From: an uncultured Lachnospiraceae bacterium
GTDB taxonomy: Bacteria; Bacillota; Clostridia; Lachnospirales; Lachnospiraceae
Length of the DNA stretch: 64,000 nucleotides
Direction of reading: 5' to 3'
Assembly (NCBI GenBank): GCA_947566645.1
Contig: CANOKL010000003.1
Coordinates: forward strand, 124,001 to 188,000
Positions 35,442 to 43,645 of this stretch are shown piece after piece (positions within the stretch are counted from its first letter, which is position 1; each line of letters starts with the position of its first letter). Made by a program: the position numbers and the translations under genes. A model generated the notes under the pieces. The model had not been told where the DNA came from, made no database searches, and was given only the letters and a program-made list of their open reading frames with translations.

Positions 35442-37132
35442 TTAAGTTTCAGGACATTCCTTTTACACGGCTTGATATGGGGCGGTACCGGAGACATTTT
35501 GAAGAAGAACTTGAACGTCTTAAGGGGGCCGGCAGCTTTGAGGAGGCTTATGACGCACTCCTTGATCTTGATACACTGATGGTGAAATATCAGACCATGG
35601 CAGGAATCTGCGAGATCCGCAGTACAATGGATGTTACAGACGAATTTTATAAGGAGGAGAGCCGGTACTGCGATCAGATCCGGCCAGAGTACGAGGCACT
35701 CTTAAGCAGCCTGCAGCAGGCGCTCCTTAAGAGCCCTTACCGGAAGAGGATAGAGGATTATACAGGCAGAGAATTCTTCTTACGGGCAGAGAAGAGGACC
35801 AGATGTTTCTCCGAAGATATTTTAGAGGAGCGGAGACTGGAAAACCGCCTGTCCGCCAGGTATTCGGAACTTACCGCAACGCTTAAGGGAAGGACCATGG
35901 AAGGGGAGGAGGTTCCACTTCTGGCTTTGAATGAGAAGATGGAGAGTGGGGACCGCAATGTACGCGCCCAGTACCACAGAATCTGGGAGGAAGCCTGGGA
36001 AGGGGCGGCAGAAGAGCTGGATGAGCTCTATGACAGGCTTGTAAAGGTGAGGGCCAGGATCGCAGAAAAGCTGGGGATGGAAAGCTATACAGAGGCCGGA
36101 TACTGCAGTATGGGCCGTACGTGTTATACCAGGGAGCAGGTGGCGGATTTCCGGGAGGCGGTAAAGCATGAGCTTGTGCCGGTGGTGGAGCGCTTATTTG
36201 CGGAGCAGAAAGAACGGCTCGGGGTGGAGGTGCTGTATCACTATGATGAAAACTTTAATTTTCCTGGGGAGAAGTTTGCTCTTCCGGCAGATGCCATAGA
36301 AGCCTTCCGGCACATCTTCGGAAGGATGTCAAAGGAGACGGCTGTTTATTTTGAAGAGCTTGCGGCAGGGGAATACTATGACCTTAAGGTACGCCCCGGG
36401 AAGATTAACGGAGCCTACTCGAATCTTGTGGGAAGGTATCATATGCCCTTTATCTTCGAGACTTATGACGCAACGCCGAAGGCGTTCAGTACCTTTGCCC
36501 ATGAGGCAGGACACGGCTTCCACTCCTGGCTTAAGAGGAGTGAGCCCTTTGGCTTCATGGAGGACTGCAGCGCGGAGCTTGCAGAGACCCACTCCATGAG
36601 CATGGAATTTCTCATATGGCCTTATCTTGATACTATTATGCCGCCAGGACAGATTGAGAAGTACAAGTACCAGCAGCTGAAAAATGCGTTATCTTTTATT
36701 ACTTACGGATGTGCTGTGGATGAGTTTCAGGAAACGGTCTATGACAGGCCTGCCATGACGCCTTCGGACAGGCTGGATCTCTGGAAACGCCTTGAAAGGG
36801 AATATATGCCCTTCAGGAGCTATGAGAACCAGAGCTTTTTAAGCGAGGGACGCTTCTGGCAGAAGCAGACCCACATCTACAAGTGGCCTTTCTACTATAT
36901 TGACTATGTGCTCGCCCAGGTCTGTGCGCTGCAGGTGCATTTCCTGAATGAAGAAAATCATGAGGAGGGTATGCGCTGCTATATGGAGATCCTGCGCTTA
37001 AGCGGAAGGTACGGGTTTACAGATGCGCTGCATATGGCAGGACTTGCCTCTCCCTTTGAGAAGGGGACTATCCGCACGCTTACGCAGAAGGCGCTCTCTG
37101 CACTTGGGGAGCTTGCCGTACCGCATCCCTGA
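35438..37132 (+). CDS. M3 family oligoendopeptidase (PepF-like)
   Basis: 564 aa. Zinc motif HEAGH in TFAHEAGHGFHSW with the third ligand Glu in EDCSAELAETHSMSME; the typical MPFIFETYDATPKAFSTF substrate region precedes it. No signal peptide, so it cuts peptides in the cytoplasm. It overlaps the Fe-ADH by four bases (ATGA) and is the last gene of the tight opp block; a 228-base gap follows. Confidence 0.92.
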   Translation: MIKFQDIPFTRLDMGRYRRHFEEELERLKGAGSFEEAYDALLDLDTLMVKYQTMAGICEIRSTMDVTDEFYKEESRYCDQIRPEYEALLSSLQQALLKSPYRKRIEDYTGREFFLRAEKRTRCFSEDILEERRLENRLSARYSELTATLKGRTMEGEEVPLLALNEKMESGDRNVRAQYHRIWEEAWEGAAEELDELYDRLVKVRARIAEKLGMESYTEAGYCSMGRTCYTREQVADFREAVKHELVPVVERLFAEQKERLGVEVLYHYDENFNFPGEKFALPADAIEAFRHIFGRMSKETAVYFEELAAGEYYDLKVRPGKINGAYSNLVGRYHMPFIFETYDATPKAFSTFAHEAGHGFHSWLKRSEPFGFMEDCSAELAETHSMSMEFLIWPYLDTIMPPGQIEKYKYQQLKNALSFITYGCAVDEFQETVYDRPAMTPSDRLDLWKRLEREYMPFRSYENQSFLSEGRFWQKQTHIYKWPFYYIDYVLAQVCALQVHFLNEENHEEGMRCYMEILRLSGRYGFTDALHMAGLASPFEKGTIRTLTQKALSALGELAVPHP

Positions 37133-37267
37133 ACCGTGAATAATATGATACGAGCGTCAAAAGGCCATGCGCTTCATGCCTGTATGAAAAAGCATGACTT
37201 TAGGACGCGTAAAACACCGGGGAGTAGCCGTTTTTCATAGAAAAATGAGCGGATTCGAGGTGTTTTG

Positions 37268-37306
37268 GGATTGCGAGAGTGCGTCAGCACGGAACAATCC
37301 GTGTAT
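37268..37306 (+). repeat. GGATTG...CAATCC hairpin repeat, copy 1
   Basis: GGATTG pairs with CAATCC (outer stem) and GTGC with GCAC (inner stem, loop GTCA), followed by GTGTAT. All but two bases of the 39 match the copy at 60068. It lies in the gap before an amidohydrolase gene. Confidence 0.75.
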
Positions 37307-37360
37307 CAGAAGCGTCAAAATACCTTTTGAGACTTCTAGAATAACATGAGGAGGTTGCAG

Positions 37361-38524
37361 ATGATTTACATAAAAAATGGCAGGACAGCCACCATGGGAA
37401 CAGACGGCGTGGTTGAAAACGGAGGGGTTCTGATTGAGGGCGGAAAAATAAAAGCAGCAGGGAGAGTGGAAAATATCCCGGAAAACTGCGAGGTAATTGA
37501 TGTGCGGGGAAGCTTTATTATGCCGGGGATCATTGACGCCCACACCCATATCGGAGTCTTCGGCTCTGGCATCGGTGAGGCCGGCGTGGATGGGAACGAG
37601 GTGAACGATCCGGTGACGCCGCAGATGCGTGCACTGGATGGAATTTATCCCATGGATGCAGAATTTACCAGGGCATACAGGGCAGGAGTTACCTGTACTG
37701 CCACAGGACCCGGAAGCGGCAACCCCATCGGAGGGCAGTTTCTTGCAATGAAGACAAAGGGGCGCACTATGGAGGAGATGGTCATCAAGGAGCCACTGGC
37801 AATGAAGATGGCTTTTGGGGAGAACCCCAAAAACGTCCATGGAAAAAGCCGTACCCCCGCCACCCGTATGGGAGTCGCCGCCTTAATCCGCGAAACGCTT
37901 TATCAAGCGAGAGAATACGGGGAAAAGAAAGAACGCGCAGGAGAGAACCCAGACAAAAGACCGCCCTTTGACATGAAGCTTGAAGCACTGCTACCGGTAG
38001 TAAAGGGTGAACTTCTGGTAAAGGCCCACGCCCACAGGGCAGATGACATCATGACAGCCATCCGTATTGCGGAGGAATTTGGCCTTAAGATGACCATTGA
38101 GCACGGGACAGAGGGACACCTGATCGCAGAGGAACTGGCGGAAAAAGGATATGGCGTTATCCTTGGCCCCTATACTGGCTTTCCCCATAAAAATGAAGTG
38201 ATAAAGCAGGATGAGAGCGCTGCCGGTATTCTGGAGAAGGCCGGTGTAAAGACGGCAATTATGACAGATCTTCCGGGTATGCACGAAGAAAACCTGGTCG
38301 TCTGCGCCGGAATCTGCCACCGGAAGGGGATGTCAGAGGAAGGAGCCTTGAAGGCAGTCACCATCCATGCGGCAGAGCTTCTGGGATTATCAGAGCGAAT
38401 CGGCTCCCTGGAGTCTGGAAAGGATGCGGACATCGCCGTATTTGACAAAAATCCAGTCACAAGCCTGGATGCAAAGTGCATTCTGACTGTGATCAACGGG
38501 AAAATCGTATATAGAAGTATATAG
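37361..38524 (+). CDS. Amidohydrolase family protein
   Basis: 387 aa. The first metal motif is HTH in GIIDAHTHIGVF; later blocks are LLVKAHAHRADD, TIEHGTEGH and the Asp in AIMTDLPGMH, followed by the usual C-terminal SGKDADIAVFD. It is related to imidazolonepropionase-type enzymes and distinct from the paralogue at 33053. GAGGAGG sets ATG 37361. It probably belongs to the same peptide/amide catabolic set, possibly with its own control given the upstream gap. Substrate unknown. Confidence 0.8.
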   Translation: MIYIKNGRTATMGTDGVVENGGVLIEGGKIKAAGRVENIPENCEVIDVRGSFIMPGIIDAHTHIGVFGSGIGEAGVDGNEVNDPVTPQMRALDGIYPMDAEFTRAYRAGVTCTATGPGSGNPIGGQFLAMKTKGRTMEEMVIKEPLAMKMAFGENPKNVHGKSRTPATRMGVAALIRETLYQAREYGEKKERAGENPDKRPPFDMKLEALLPVVKGELLVKAHAHRADDIMTAIRIAEEFGLKMTIEHGTEGHLIAEELAEKGYGVILGPYTGFPHKNEVIKQDESAAGILEKAGVKTAIMTDLPGMHEENLVVCAGICHRKGMSEEGALKAVTIHAAELLGLSERIGSLESGKDADIAVFDKNPVTSLDAKCILTVINGKIVYRSI

Positions 38525-38558
38525 AAAATGACAGAGTAAATGACATTGGAGGTATATT

Positions 38559-39272
38559 ATGAAACATATTAAAATTGCAGCAGGGCTTGCACATGTAAGC
38601 TATGCCAGAATCGCAGACCGTGTATTAGAGGCTATTGACGGAGGCGTGGATTATATCCACTCAGACGCAGCAGATATGTATGACCTGAAAAACATGCAGC
38701 TCATGGGAGGCCCCCAGATTATTTCCGGACTCCGTGAGGTAACAGACCTTCCCATTGAGTGCCATATCTACACCATTGAATGCGACCGCCTCTTCGTAGA
38801 AAAGCTGGCAGCAGCAGGCTGCTCCATGCTGATCGTGCCTGCAGAGCACTTTATTGGCGCTCCCCTTGCATATCTCATTAACTACTGCCGCGAGTTCGGA
38901 ATGAAGATCGGCCTGACCCTTGGTTGCTATACACCTCTTTGCTTCGTGGATGAGTCCATCAATGACATCGACCGGCTCCATATCGTAACCCACGGCGTAG
39001 ATGATACGGACGGCCAGGATAACTGGGGATGGAGAAAATCTGCCATAGACCTGGTGCAGAGGGCAAGAAAGCTCATTGACGAGAAGAACCCCCGCTGCGA
39101 GCTTGCAATCGACGGAGGCCTGCGCCATGACAACATGGAACCGCTGGTAGCCTGCAATCCAGATGTAATCATTCTCTCATCCGCTGTGTTCAAGGATCCG
39201 GACGGAATCAGCAGCGCGGTGAAAAAATGCAGAAAAGCAATTGACGCAGCGGCAGAAAAATATAGTCTGTAA
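38559..39272 (+). CDS. Ribulose-phosphate 3-epimerase-like TIM barrel protein
   Basis: 237 aa. The four metal ligands of Rpe are recognisable: His and Asp in YIHSDAAD, His in ECHIYT, Asp in AIDGGL. Differences from true Rpe: the second Met (HLM) is Tyr, and the phosphate-site GS is SS in ILSSAVF. It probably epimerises a sugar or sugar phosphate other than ribulose 5-phosphate. TTGGAGG precedes ATG 38559. It is 34 bases after the amidohydrolase, at the end of a peptide operon, where a sugar epimerase is unexpected. Confidence 0.72.
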   Translation: MKHIKIAAGLAHVSYARIADRVLEAIDGGVDYIHSDAADMYDLKNMQLMGGPQIISGLREVTDLPIECHIYTIECDRLFVEKLAAAGCSMLIVPAEHFIGAPLAYLINYCREFGMKIGLTLGCYTPLCFVDESINDIDRLHIVTHGVDDTDGQDNWGWRKSAIDLVQRARKLIDEKNPRCELAIDGGLRHDNMEPLVACNPDVIILSSAVFKDPDGISSAVKKCRKAIDAAAEKYSL

Positions 39273-39345
39273 TGTGGTTGAGACAACAAAACCACTTGCA
39301 ACCCGCCTTTGGCATCAGACATCTAAAAATGAATTAGTCATTACG

Positions 39346-39377
39346 AAAAAGGAGCCGCACAGTTTTGCAGCTCCTTC
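39346..39377 (-). terminator. Terminator of the minus-strand regulator gene
   Basis: AAGGAGC and GCTCCTT form a 7-bp stem. Read on the minus strand it is followed by TTTTT, directly after the XRE gene stop. It may also act weakly for the plus strand. Confidence 0.75.
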
Positions 39378-39379
39378 AC

Positions 39380-39610
39380 TTAATCTTTGAAAAAATCCTC
39401 ATAATCAGCTCTTAATATTTTTTTTATGATCTTTAGGTCACATGCTTTGATATTTCTTGTGCCTGCTTCGATATTAGCAAGGGTACTGCGGGACATGGTA
39501 CTGCCATGATTTTGCATCTGAGCAATAAGCTGTTCCTGTGTCAAGCCATATTTAATTCTTGCTTCTTGAATATTAGATCCTAATGGAACATCCCTTATAA
39601 TCCACTGCAT
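39380..39610 (-). CDS. XRE-type DNA-binding protein, paralogue 1
   Basis: 76 aa, almost only a helix-turn-helix (IQEARIKYGLTQEQLIAQM, then STMSRSTLANIEAGTRNIKACDL). About 60% identical to the neighbour at 39714, including MQWI..DVPLG at the start and FFKD at the end. AAAAGGA precedes the start. Two operator-like copies of (G)ACTGATTAGAAAC lie in its upstream region. Probably a small autoregulating repressor. Confidence 0.88.
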   Translation of the reverse strand: MQWIIRDVPLGSNIQEARIKYGLTQEQLIAQMQNHGSTMSRSTLANIEAGTRNIKACDLKIIKKILRADYEDFFKD

Positions 39611-39630
39611 AGTATTCCTTTTCTGCTTGT

Positions 39631-39701
39631 GACTGATTAGAAACTTTTTATTGAGTATAGCGAATTTTTATGTTATGATTGTCACTAGATAGAAACAATC
39701 G
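39631..39701. promoter_or_regulatory. Operator-like repeats before XRE paralogue 1
   Basis: GACTGATTAGAAAC (39631-39644) and CACTAGATAGAAACAATCG (39683-39701), matching motifs in front of paralogue 2. Confidence 0.6.
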
Positions 39702-39713
39702 TAAGAGCAGACC

Positions 39714-39944
39714 TTAATCTTTAAAAAATTCAGCGAAATCAATGTCAAGTACGGTCTGTAATGCTTTTAAATCGCTTGCTTTGATGTTTCTTCTTCCGGA
39801 TTCAATGTTTGCGTAGGTGCTGCGGGACATGGTGCTCCCTAATAACTGCATTTTTTCAACGACCTGCATTTGCGTCATATTTTTTTTCATTCTGATTGTT
39901 TGTATATTTCGTCCTAAGGGGACATCTTGTAAAATCCATTGCAT
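39714..39944 (-). CDS. XRE-type DNA-binding protein, paralogue 2
   Basis: 76 aa, a single helix-turn-helix domain (IQTIRMKKNMTQMQVVEKM, then STMSRSTYANIESGRRNIKASDL). Tandem paralogue of the gene at 39380, 334 bases away in the same orientation. Divergent from the membrane-protein gene at 40060, with which it shares an operator-rich gap. Probably represses itself and that gene. Confidence 0.88.
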   Translation of the reverse strand: MQWILQDVPLGRNIQTIRMKKNMTQMQVVEKMQLLGSTMSRSTYANIESGRRNIKASDLKALQTVLDIDFAEFFKD

Positions 39945-39964
39945 GATTGTTCTATCTCCATCAG

Positions 39965-40038
39965 CGACTAATTAGAAGATTCTTATGATTAGTATATTTT
40001 TTAAAATTGCTAATCATGTCACTGATTAGAAACAATCG
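39965..40038. promoter_or_regulatory. Divergent operator region with palindromes
   Basis: CTAATCA-N6-TGATTAG (40010-40029) is a perfect inverted repeat; ACTAAT and ATTAGT (39967, 39988) form another. The segment CACTGATTAGAAACAATCG (40020-40038) repeats the motif upstream of paralogue 1. It lies between the divergent genes 39944 and 40060. Confidence 0.7.
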
Positions 40039-40059
40039 ACAAGAAAGGAGAATTAAGAT

Positions 40060-40815
40060 ATGGATGATAATGATTCAACATTGACGGAACGTCAATCAAA
40101 CATTACGAGACTTTTTAGTTTTTTGTCAGAGAAAATTTGGCGAATTATTTTTGGTTTGATTATTCTATTTATTGCTGTGCTATGTGGAACAAAAGAAATT
40201 AACAATAGAAATGATACTACAATGGAACCCGAGAGTGGGCGAGAATCTATAGATGTGACGTTTGAGGAAGTGGAATCGAATCTTTCTAATATAGGACAAT
40301 GCTATTTGTGTGGTAATAGTAGGCGAAGTCAGATGGGATATTATCGTAATTTTGATACAATAGGATTGATTTCGCTTAATGATTGGTATGTTTTGGATTT
40401 TCCATTGAAAAATTATGATAATAGTGGAAACAAAGTTATAGGAGAGAAGTCGGATAACTTAATGAATGGCAATACCGGTGAAATCATTTATTCACGCAGC
40501 GGTACTGTGTCTAGAGGAATGGCAGGAATAAGAGTGACATTACCAAAAGATTACAAGCTGAATATGAATATTTTGCAAGAAAATTTATGCCAGGAGTGCC
40601 TGGATAAGGTAACAGAATCATTAGATTACTGGAAATGGAAAGATGAAGAAAAAGGAGCAATCCCGCTTTGCCTGGTGGATTTTGAGACATTAGAGATTTA
40701 TCCCGTGCAGAATAGGTATATTGCTTATTTTATAAGGGATTATTGGGTAGAATTGGATTTTAAGGAAGATGAGATTAGGATAGAAGCTTTTTATTTGCCT
40801 GAGCGCTATTCTTGA
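40060..40815 (+). CDS. Membrane-anchored protein of unknown function with CxxC pairs
   Basis: 251 aa. A single membrane helix (about 28-45, IWRIIFGLIILFIAVLCG) follows a short cytoplasmic tail; the rest is predicted outside. Two Cys pairs, CYLCGN (about 88) and CQEC (about 187), could bind zinc or form disulfides. AAGGAG precedes ATG 40060. AT-rich codons compared with genes before 39.3 kb. It shares an operator region with an XRE regulator. I do not recognise the family. Confidence 0.65.
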   Translation: MDDNDSTLTERQSNITRLFSFLSEKIWRIIFGLIILFIAVLCGTKEINNRNDTTMEPESGRESIDVTFEEVESNLSNIGQCYLCGNSRRSQMGYYRNFDTIGLISLNDWYVLDFPLKNYDNSGNKVIGEKSDNLMNGNTGEIIYSRSGTVSRGMAGIRVTLPKDYKLNMNILQENLCQECLDKVTESLDYWKWKDEEKGAIPLCLVDFETLEIYPVQNRYIAYFIRDYWVELDFKEDEIRIEAFYLPERYS

Positions 40816-40999
40816 TCTGCTTAGGGAAATTTTGATGTGTGAAGCTTGGGCTATTTTTTATAGCCTGTAAATGCTACGAAAAGGCTGAATAATAGTGTTT
40901 TAATGTTTTTTCAGATTGGTAATATACAATAAAGAAAATAATGGTATAATAGTCCTTATATTAGAGGTCATAGGTAAAAGCACTATATGAGGAGGTGTA

Positions 41000-41509
41000 A
41001 TGGTGGGACGAGCATCTACTAAAGAAAATAAGAATATCTACCATATTTGCAGAGAAGAGTTGGGATTAACACGGGAAAAAGCAAGCGATTTGTTAGAAGT
41101 AATAGCTCCAGAAAGAATAGAAAAGATTGAGAATGAAAAATCATTACCGCATCCCGATGAAGTTTTACTGATGTCAGAAAAATATAAGAAACCGAATCTT
41201 TGCAATTATTATTGCTCTAATCAATGTCCAATAGGACAACAATATGTACCAGAAGTGAAAATTAAAGATTTATCACAGATAGTATTGAAGATGTTGGCAT
41301 CGCTTAATACGGTAAATAAAAGAAAAGATAGGCTGATCGAGATAACTGCAGACGGAGAGATTGGAAGTGATGAAGCAGAAGATTTTATTTGTATTCAGGA
41401 AGAATTGGAACATATTTCAATAGCTATAGAGAGTCTGCAGCTATGGTCAGAGCAGATGATAGCAAATGGTAAAATCAATTTAGAGTTATATAAGAACAAA
41501 AGTAAATAA
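41000..41509 (+). CDS. XRE-like helix-turn-helix protein with Cys-rich linker
   Basis: 169 aa. The N-terminal helix-turn-helix (about 10-60: IYHICREELGLTREKASDLLE, with IEKIENEKSLPHPDEVLLMSEKY) is followed by a Cys cluster CNYYCSNQC (about residues 73-81) and a helical C-terminal half. The cysteines could hold a metal or sense redox. GAGGAGGTG precedes ATG 41000. It stands alone, followed by a strong terminator. Confidence 0.7.
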   Translation: MVGRASTKENKNIYHICREELGLTREKASDLLEVIAPERIEKIENEKSLPHPDEVLLMSEKYKKPNLCNYYCSNQCPIGQQYVPEVKIKDLSQIVLKMLASLNTVNKRKDRLIEITADGEIGSDEAEDFICIQEELEHISIAIESLQLWSEQMIANGKINLELYKNKSK

Positions 41510-41521
41510 AGATACAAAATA

Positions 41522-41558
41522 AACACGTTGATAATTGGAAGATTTCAACGTGTTTTTT
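41522..41558 (+). terminator. Rho-independent terminator
   Basis: AACACGTTGA and TCAACGTGTT form a perfect 10-bp stem followed by TTTTTT. Confidence 0.9.
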
Positions 41559-41559
41559 C

Positions 41560-41802
41560 TGTTTTTGTCAAAATAGAGCCGTCTATTTTGCTTCTATAAT
41601 CATGTATTATTTCAAGGTTGGGATTTATAATAAATTTAACAAAGCAATCAGAGTAATAGAATGAAAGCGTAATCTCGGAAACCAATAATACAAAATGAAA
41701 ATGTAATATTGTTTTCCCCCAAAAGGGCGCAAGAGTCCCATGATTCGAATTCAAGGGTATTGAATTTTCGAGACTACACTGAAGGGTTAGGAGGTGTGTA
41801 CT
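41560..41802. other. AT-rich gap without a convincing gene
   Basis: About 240 bases. A minus-strand frame runs through it (stop at 41545), and its last 50 codons have protein-like composition, but there is no start site. It may be a decayed gene. Confidence 0.35.
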
Positions 41803-41919
41803 ATGACTGTAGAATATAGAATTGCTGTGATTCATCTTGCAAAAAAAATAGATAAAAATAAGGATTTCGCAAAAGAGATAGGTGTATCTATAGAGATGAA
41901 AAATACTAAGAAGAAGTAG
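41803..41919 (+). CDS. Small hypothetical peptide, 38 aa
   Basis: ATG 41803 preceded by TAGGAGGTG at a good distance. The product (MTVEYRIAVIHLAKKID...EMKNTKKK) is basic and not hydrophobic. No recognised family; it could be the start of a truncated gene. Confidence 0.4.
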   Translation: MTVEYRIAVIHLAKKIDKNKDFAKEIGVSIEMKNTKKK

Positions 41920-42095
41920 TTGCAACTGCAAGATGGCGATAATACGAGGAGGGAGCATTATGAGTAGAGCAGAAAGAGTAAATGATATCTTTTGAAGATT
42001 CGTACTGAAAAGGGGAAGTATTAATGAGAGAAGGGATATATTGTATAGCTATAAGCACGATATGTTTGAAAATAATTGGTAAAGGAGAATTAGAT

Positions 42096-42266
42096 ATGGT
42101 AAGCAAAATTGGAAAAGTTGTATTAAAAATTGTAAGGACGATAGTAGCTTTGATAGTCATATTTTATTTTGGAGTATTACTTACAGCTTGGTTGACACCA
42201 TTTATTACAATGTTAGTAATAATGGCTATTTTATTTGTAGGATTCAGAGTTTTAAGGAAAAAGTAG
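42096..42266 (+). CDS. Small membrane protein, 56 aa
   Basis: AAAGGAG sits nine bases ahead of ATG 42096. The product has two hydrophobic stretches (LIVIFYFGVLLTAWL and ITMLVIMAILFVGF) and basic ends. Its FYFGVLLTAW resembles FYLVVLFSAW in the next small gene, suggesting shared ancestry. Function unknown. Confidence 0.55.
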   Translation: MVSKIGKVVLKIVRTIVALIVIFYFGVLLTAWLTPFITMLVIMAILFVGFRVLRKK

Positions 42267-42292
42267 TATAAGTCAATAAAGGAGAGAAGGCT

Positions 42293-42382
42293 ATGTTAAA
42301 GAAAATCGTTGCAGGATTATTGGCGGCTTTAGGATTAGTATTGATATTTTATCTTGTAGTATTATTCTCGGCATGGATTTAA
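42293..42382 (+). CDS. Small hydrophobic peptide, 29 aa
   Basis: ATG 42293 preceded by AAAGGAGAGAAGG. The product has a Lys-rich start (MLKKIV) and one membrane helix ending in FYLVVLFSAWI. It overlaps nothing and ends 23 bases before the DUF4230 gene. Its size and shape recall toxic or signalling membrane peptides, but that is inference. Confidence 0.55.
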   Translation: MLKKIVAGLLAALGLVLIFYLVVLFSAWI

Positions 42383-42405
42383 AAAATAGGAAGGAGTGCT
42401 TTTCA

Positions 42406-43176
42406 ATGAAAAACAATTTACCAAAAGTATATGAAGAAGTAAAAAGGGAAGATGTAATTATTGAAGAAGAAAAGAAAGCGAATAAGGGAAACGCATTGAT
42501 TGCATGGTTCAGACATAATATCAAAAAAAGTATATATTGTGTGATATTACTGTTGCTTGTAGGAGTGTCAGCAGTTTTACTTTTCCAAAATAAAATGTCA
42601 GATAAAGAAATCCGAAAATTGGAGAAAAAAGTAGAGGCTCAGAAATCAAAACTGGATGCGGCAGAAAAAAAGAGATATGAAAGGATTGAAATTGAAACAG
42701 AGCAGATTATGAAGAAACTGTCGGAAGCCAGTAATTTAACAACGTACATATATGAATACACTAACAAAACGACAGAATCTAGTACTCGTATGTTACCTGT
42801 TTTGGGATGGGATATTTTGGGAACAACGAATAGTGTGACAATTCAATATTCTGGGGTAATTAATGTAGGGTATGATATGAATGAGATAGATTATGCCATA
42901 TCAGAAAAAGATGCAGCTATTTATGTAACATTACCAAAAGCAGAGGTGTTTGATAATTATATAAAGTTTGATGATTTAAAATGCATATGTGACAATAATA
43001 TTTTAAACCCGATAAGAACAGATTCAGTTATGGAGTATTTCGAAGAAATTGAACAGGAAGAGTTAGCAAATGCAAAGGCAGACGAGATTTTTGATAAAGC
43101 AGATGGACAGCTGAAAGAGATTGTAAAAGGATATTTAGGAGTGATTCCGGAATACGAAGTAAGGTTTAGTAGGTAA
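42406..43176 (+). CDS. DUF4230 domain membrane protein
   Basis: 256 aa. Cytoplasmic tail of about 45 residues, one membrane helix (SIYCVILLLLVGVSAVLLF), a coiled-coil-like Lys/Glu segment, then a DUF4230-type domain (LSEASNLTTYIYEYTNK; SGVINVGYDMNEIDYAI; YVTLPKAEVFDN; EYEVRFSR end). The domain's role is unknown. GGAAGGAG precedes ATG 42406; the start at 42373 overlaps the small peptide and is less likely. It is close downstream of two tiny membrane peptides, likely one transcript. Confidence 0.75.
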   Translation: MKNNLPKVYEEVKREDVIIEEEKKANKGNALIAWFRHNIKKSIYCVILLLLVGVSAVLLFQNKMSDKEIRKLEKKVEAQKSKLDAAEKKRYERIEIETEQIMKKLSEASNLTTYIYEYTNKTTESSTRMLPVLGWDILGTTNSVTIQYSGVINVGYDMNEIDYAISEKDAAIYVTLPKAEVFDNYIKFDDLKCICDNNILNPIRTDSVMEYFEEIEQEELANAKADEIFDKADGQLKEIVKGYLGVIPEYEVRFSR

Positions 43177-43298
43177 AGTACTCAATATGAAAATGAGTAC
43201 AAGAAAAATACTAGAGCAGCATTGAATTAATAAGGTGATAGCTATACATGGTGAAGATAGATCGCTTTTGGGGGGATACGTGGATTATCACATATACC
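43177..43298. other. Non-coding gap before the foldback element
   Basis: No ORF with a ribosome binding site and no clear signal were found here. Confidence 0.4.
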
Positions 43299-43441
43299 CA
43301 GTATAACCCAATTTAAATAACCTTACGTTTCGCTGGTCTGCTTTTCCGATAGAAATGTGTAAAAACGTAGCTCGTTACGCCTACGTTTTTACTCGAAAAA
43401 GCATTCCCAGTGAAAGGAGGAATTTCAATTGGGTTATACTG
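43299..43441. mobile_element. 143-bp foldback (MITE-like) element
   Basis: Terminal inverted repeats of 15 bases (AGTATAACCCAATT region at 43299-43314 against AATTGGGTTATACTG at 43427-43441). Inside, TAAAAACGTAG (43360-43370) pairs perfectly with CTACGTTTTTA (43381-43391), and the intervening arms also match imperfectly, so the whole element folds into one long hairpin. It carries no gene. Confidence 0.75.
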
Positions 43442-43517
43442 AGGGGCGTGGAGTGCTGTTGGATTCGAAATGCAGTAGGGAACGAAGCCTCTTTCACCGC
43501 AAAACTCTACCCGAATC

Positions 43518-43571
43518 GTTACTATGAGCGGACGGTTAGTCCGTGAATAGTAACAAATGCCCTGTCCCCAA
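43518..43571. repeat. GTTACT palindrome plus REP half-arm
   Basis: A 37-base imperfect palindrome with ends GTTACTAT/ATAGTAAC and inner GGAC/GTCC (43518-43554). It is followed at once by ATGCCCTGTCCCCA, a half-arm of the REP-like family. Confidence 0.7.
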
Positions 43572-43593
43572 GTGAAAAATATAGTGATTTGTA

Positions 43594-43622
43594 TTGAAAT
43601 TAAAGGGATATTTCTATATAAT
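43594..43622 (+). promoter_or_regulatory. Promoter of the toxin-antitoxin pair
   Basis: TTGAAA (43594-43599), 17-base spacer, TATAAT (43617-43622), 24 bases before the antitoxin start. Confidence 0.75.
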
Positions 43623-43645
43623 GTAATAAAAAAGGAAGTGATTAT

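Noticed and set aside
43355..43546. 63-aa ORF inside the foldback element
   Set aside because: It lies mostly in self-complementary non-coding DNA and has no ribosome binding site.
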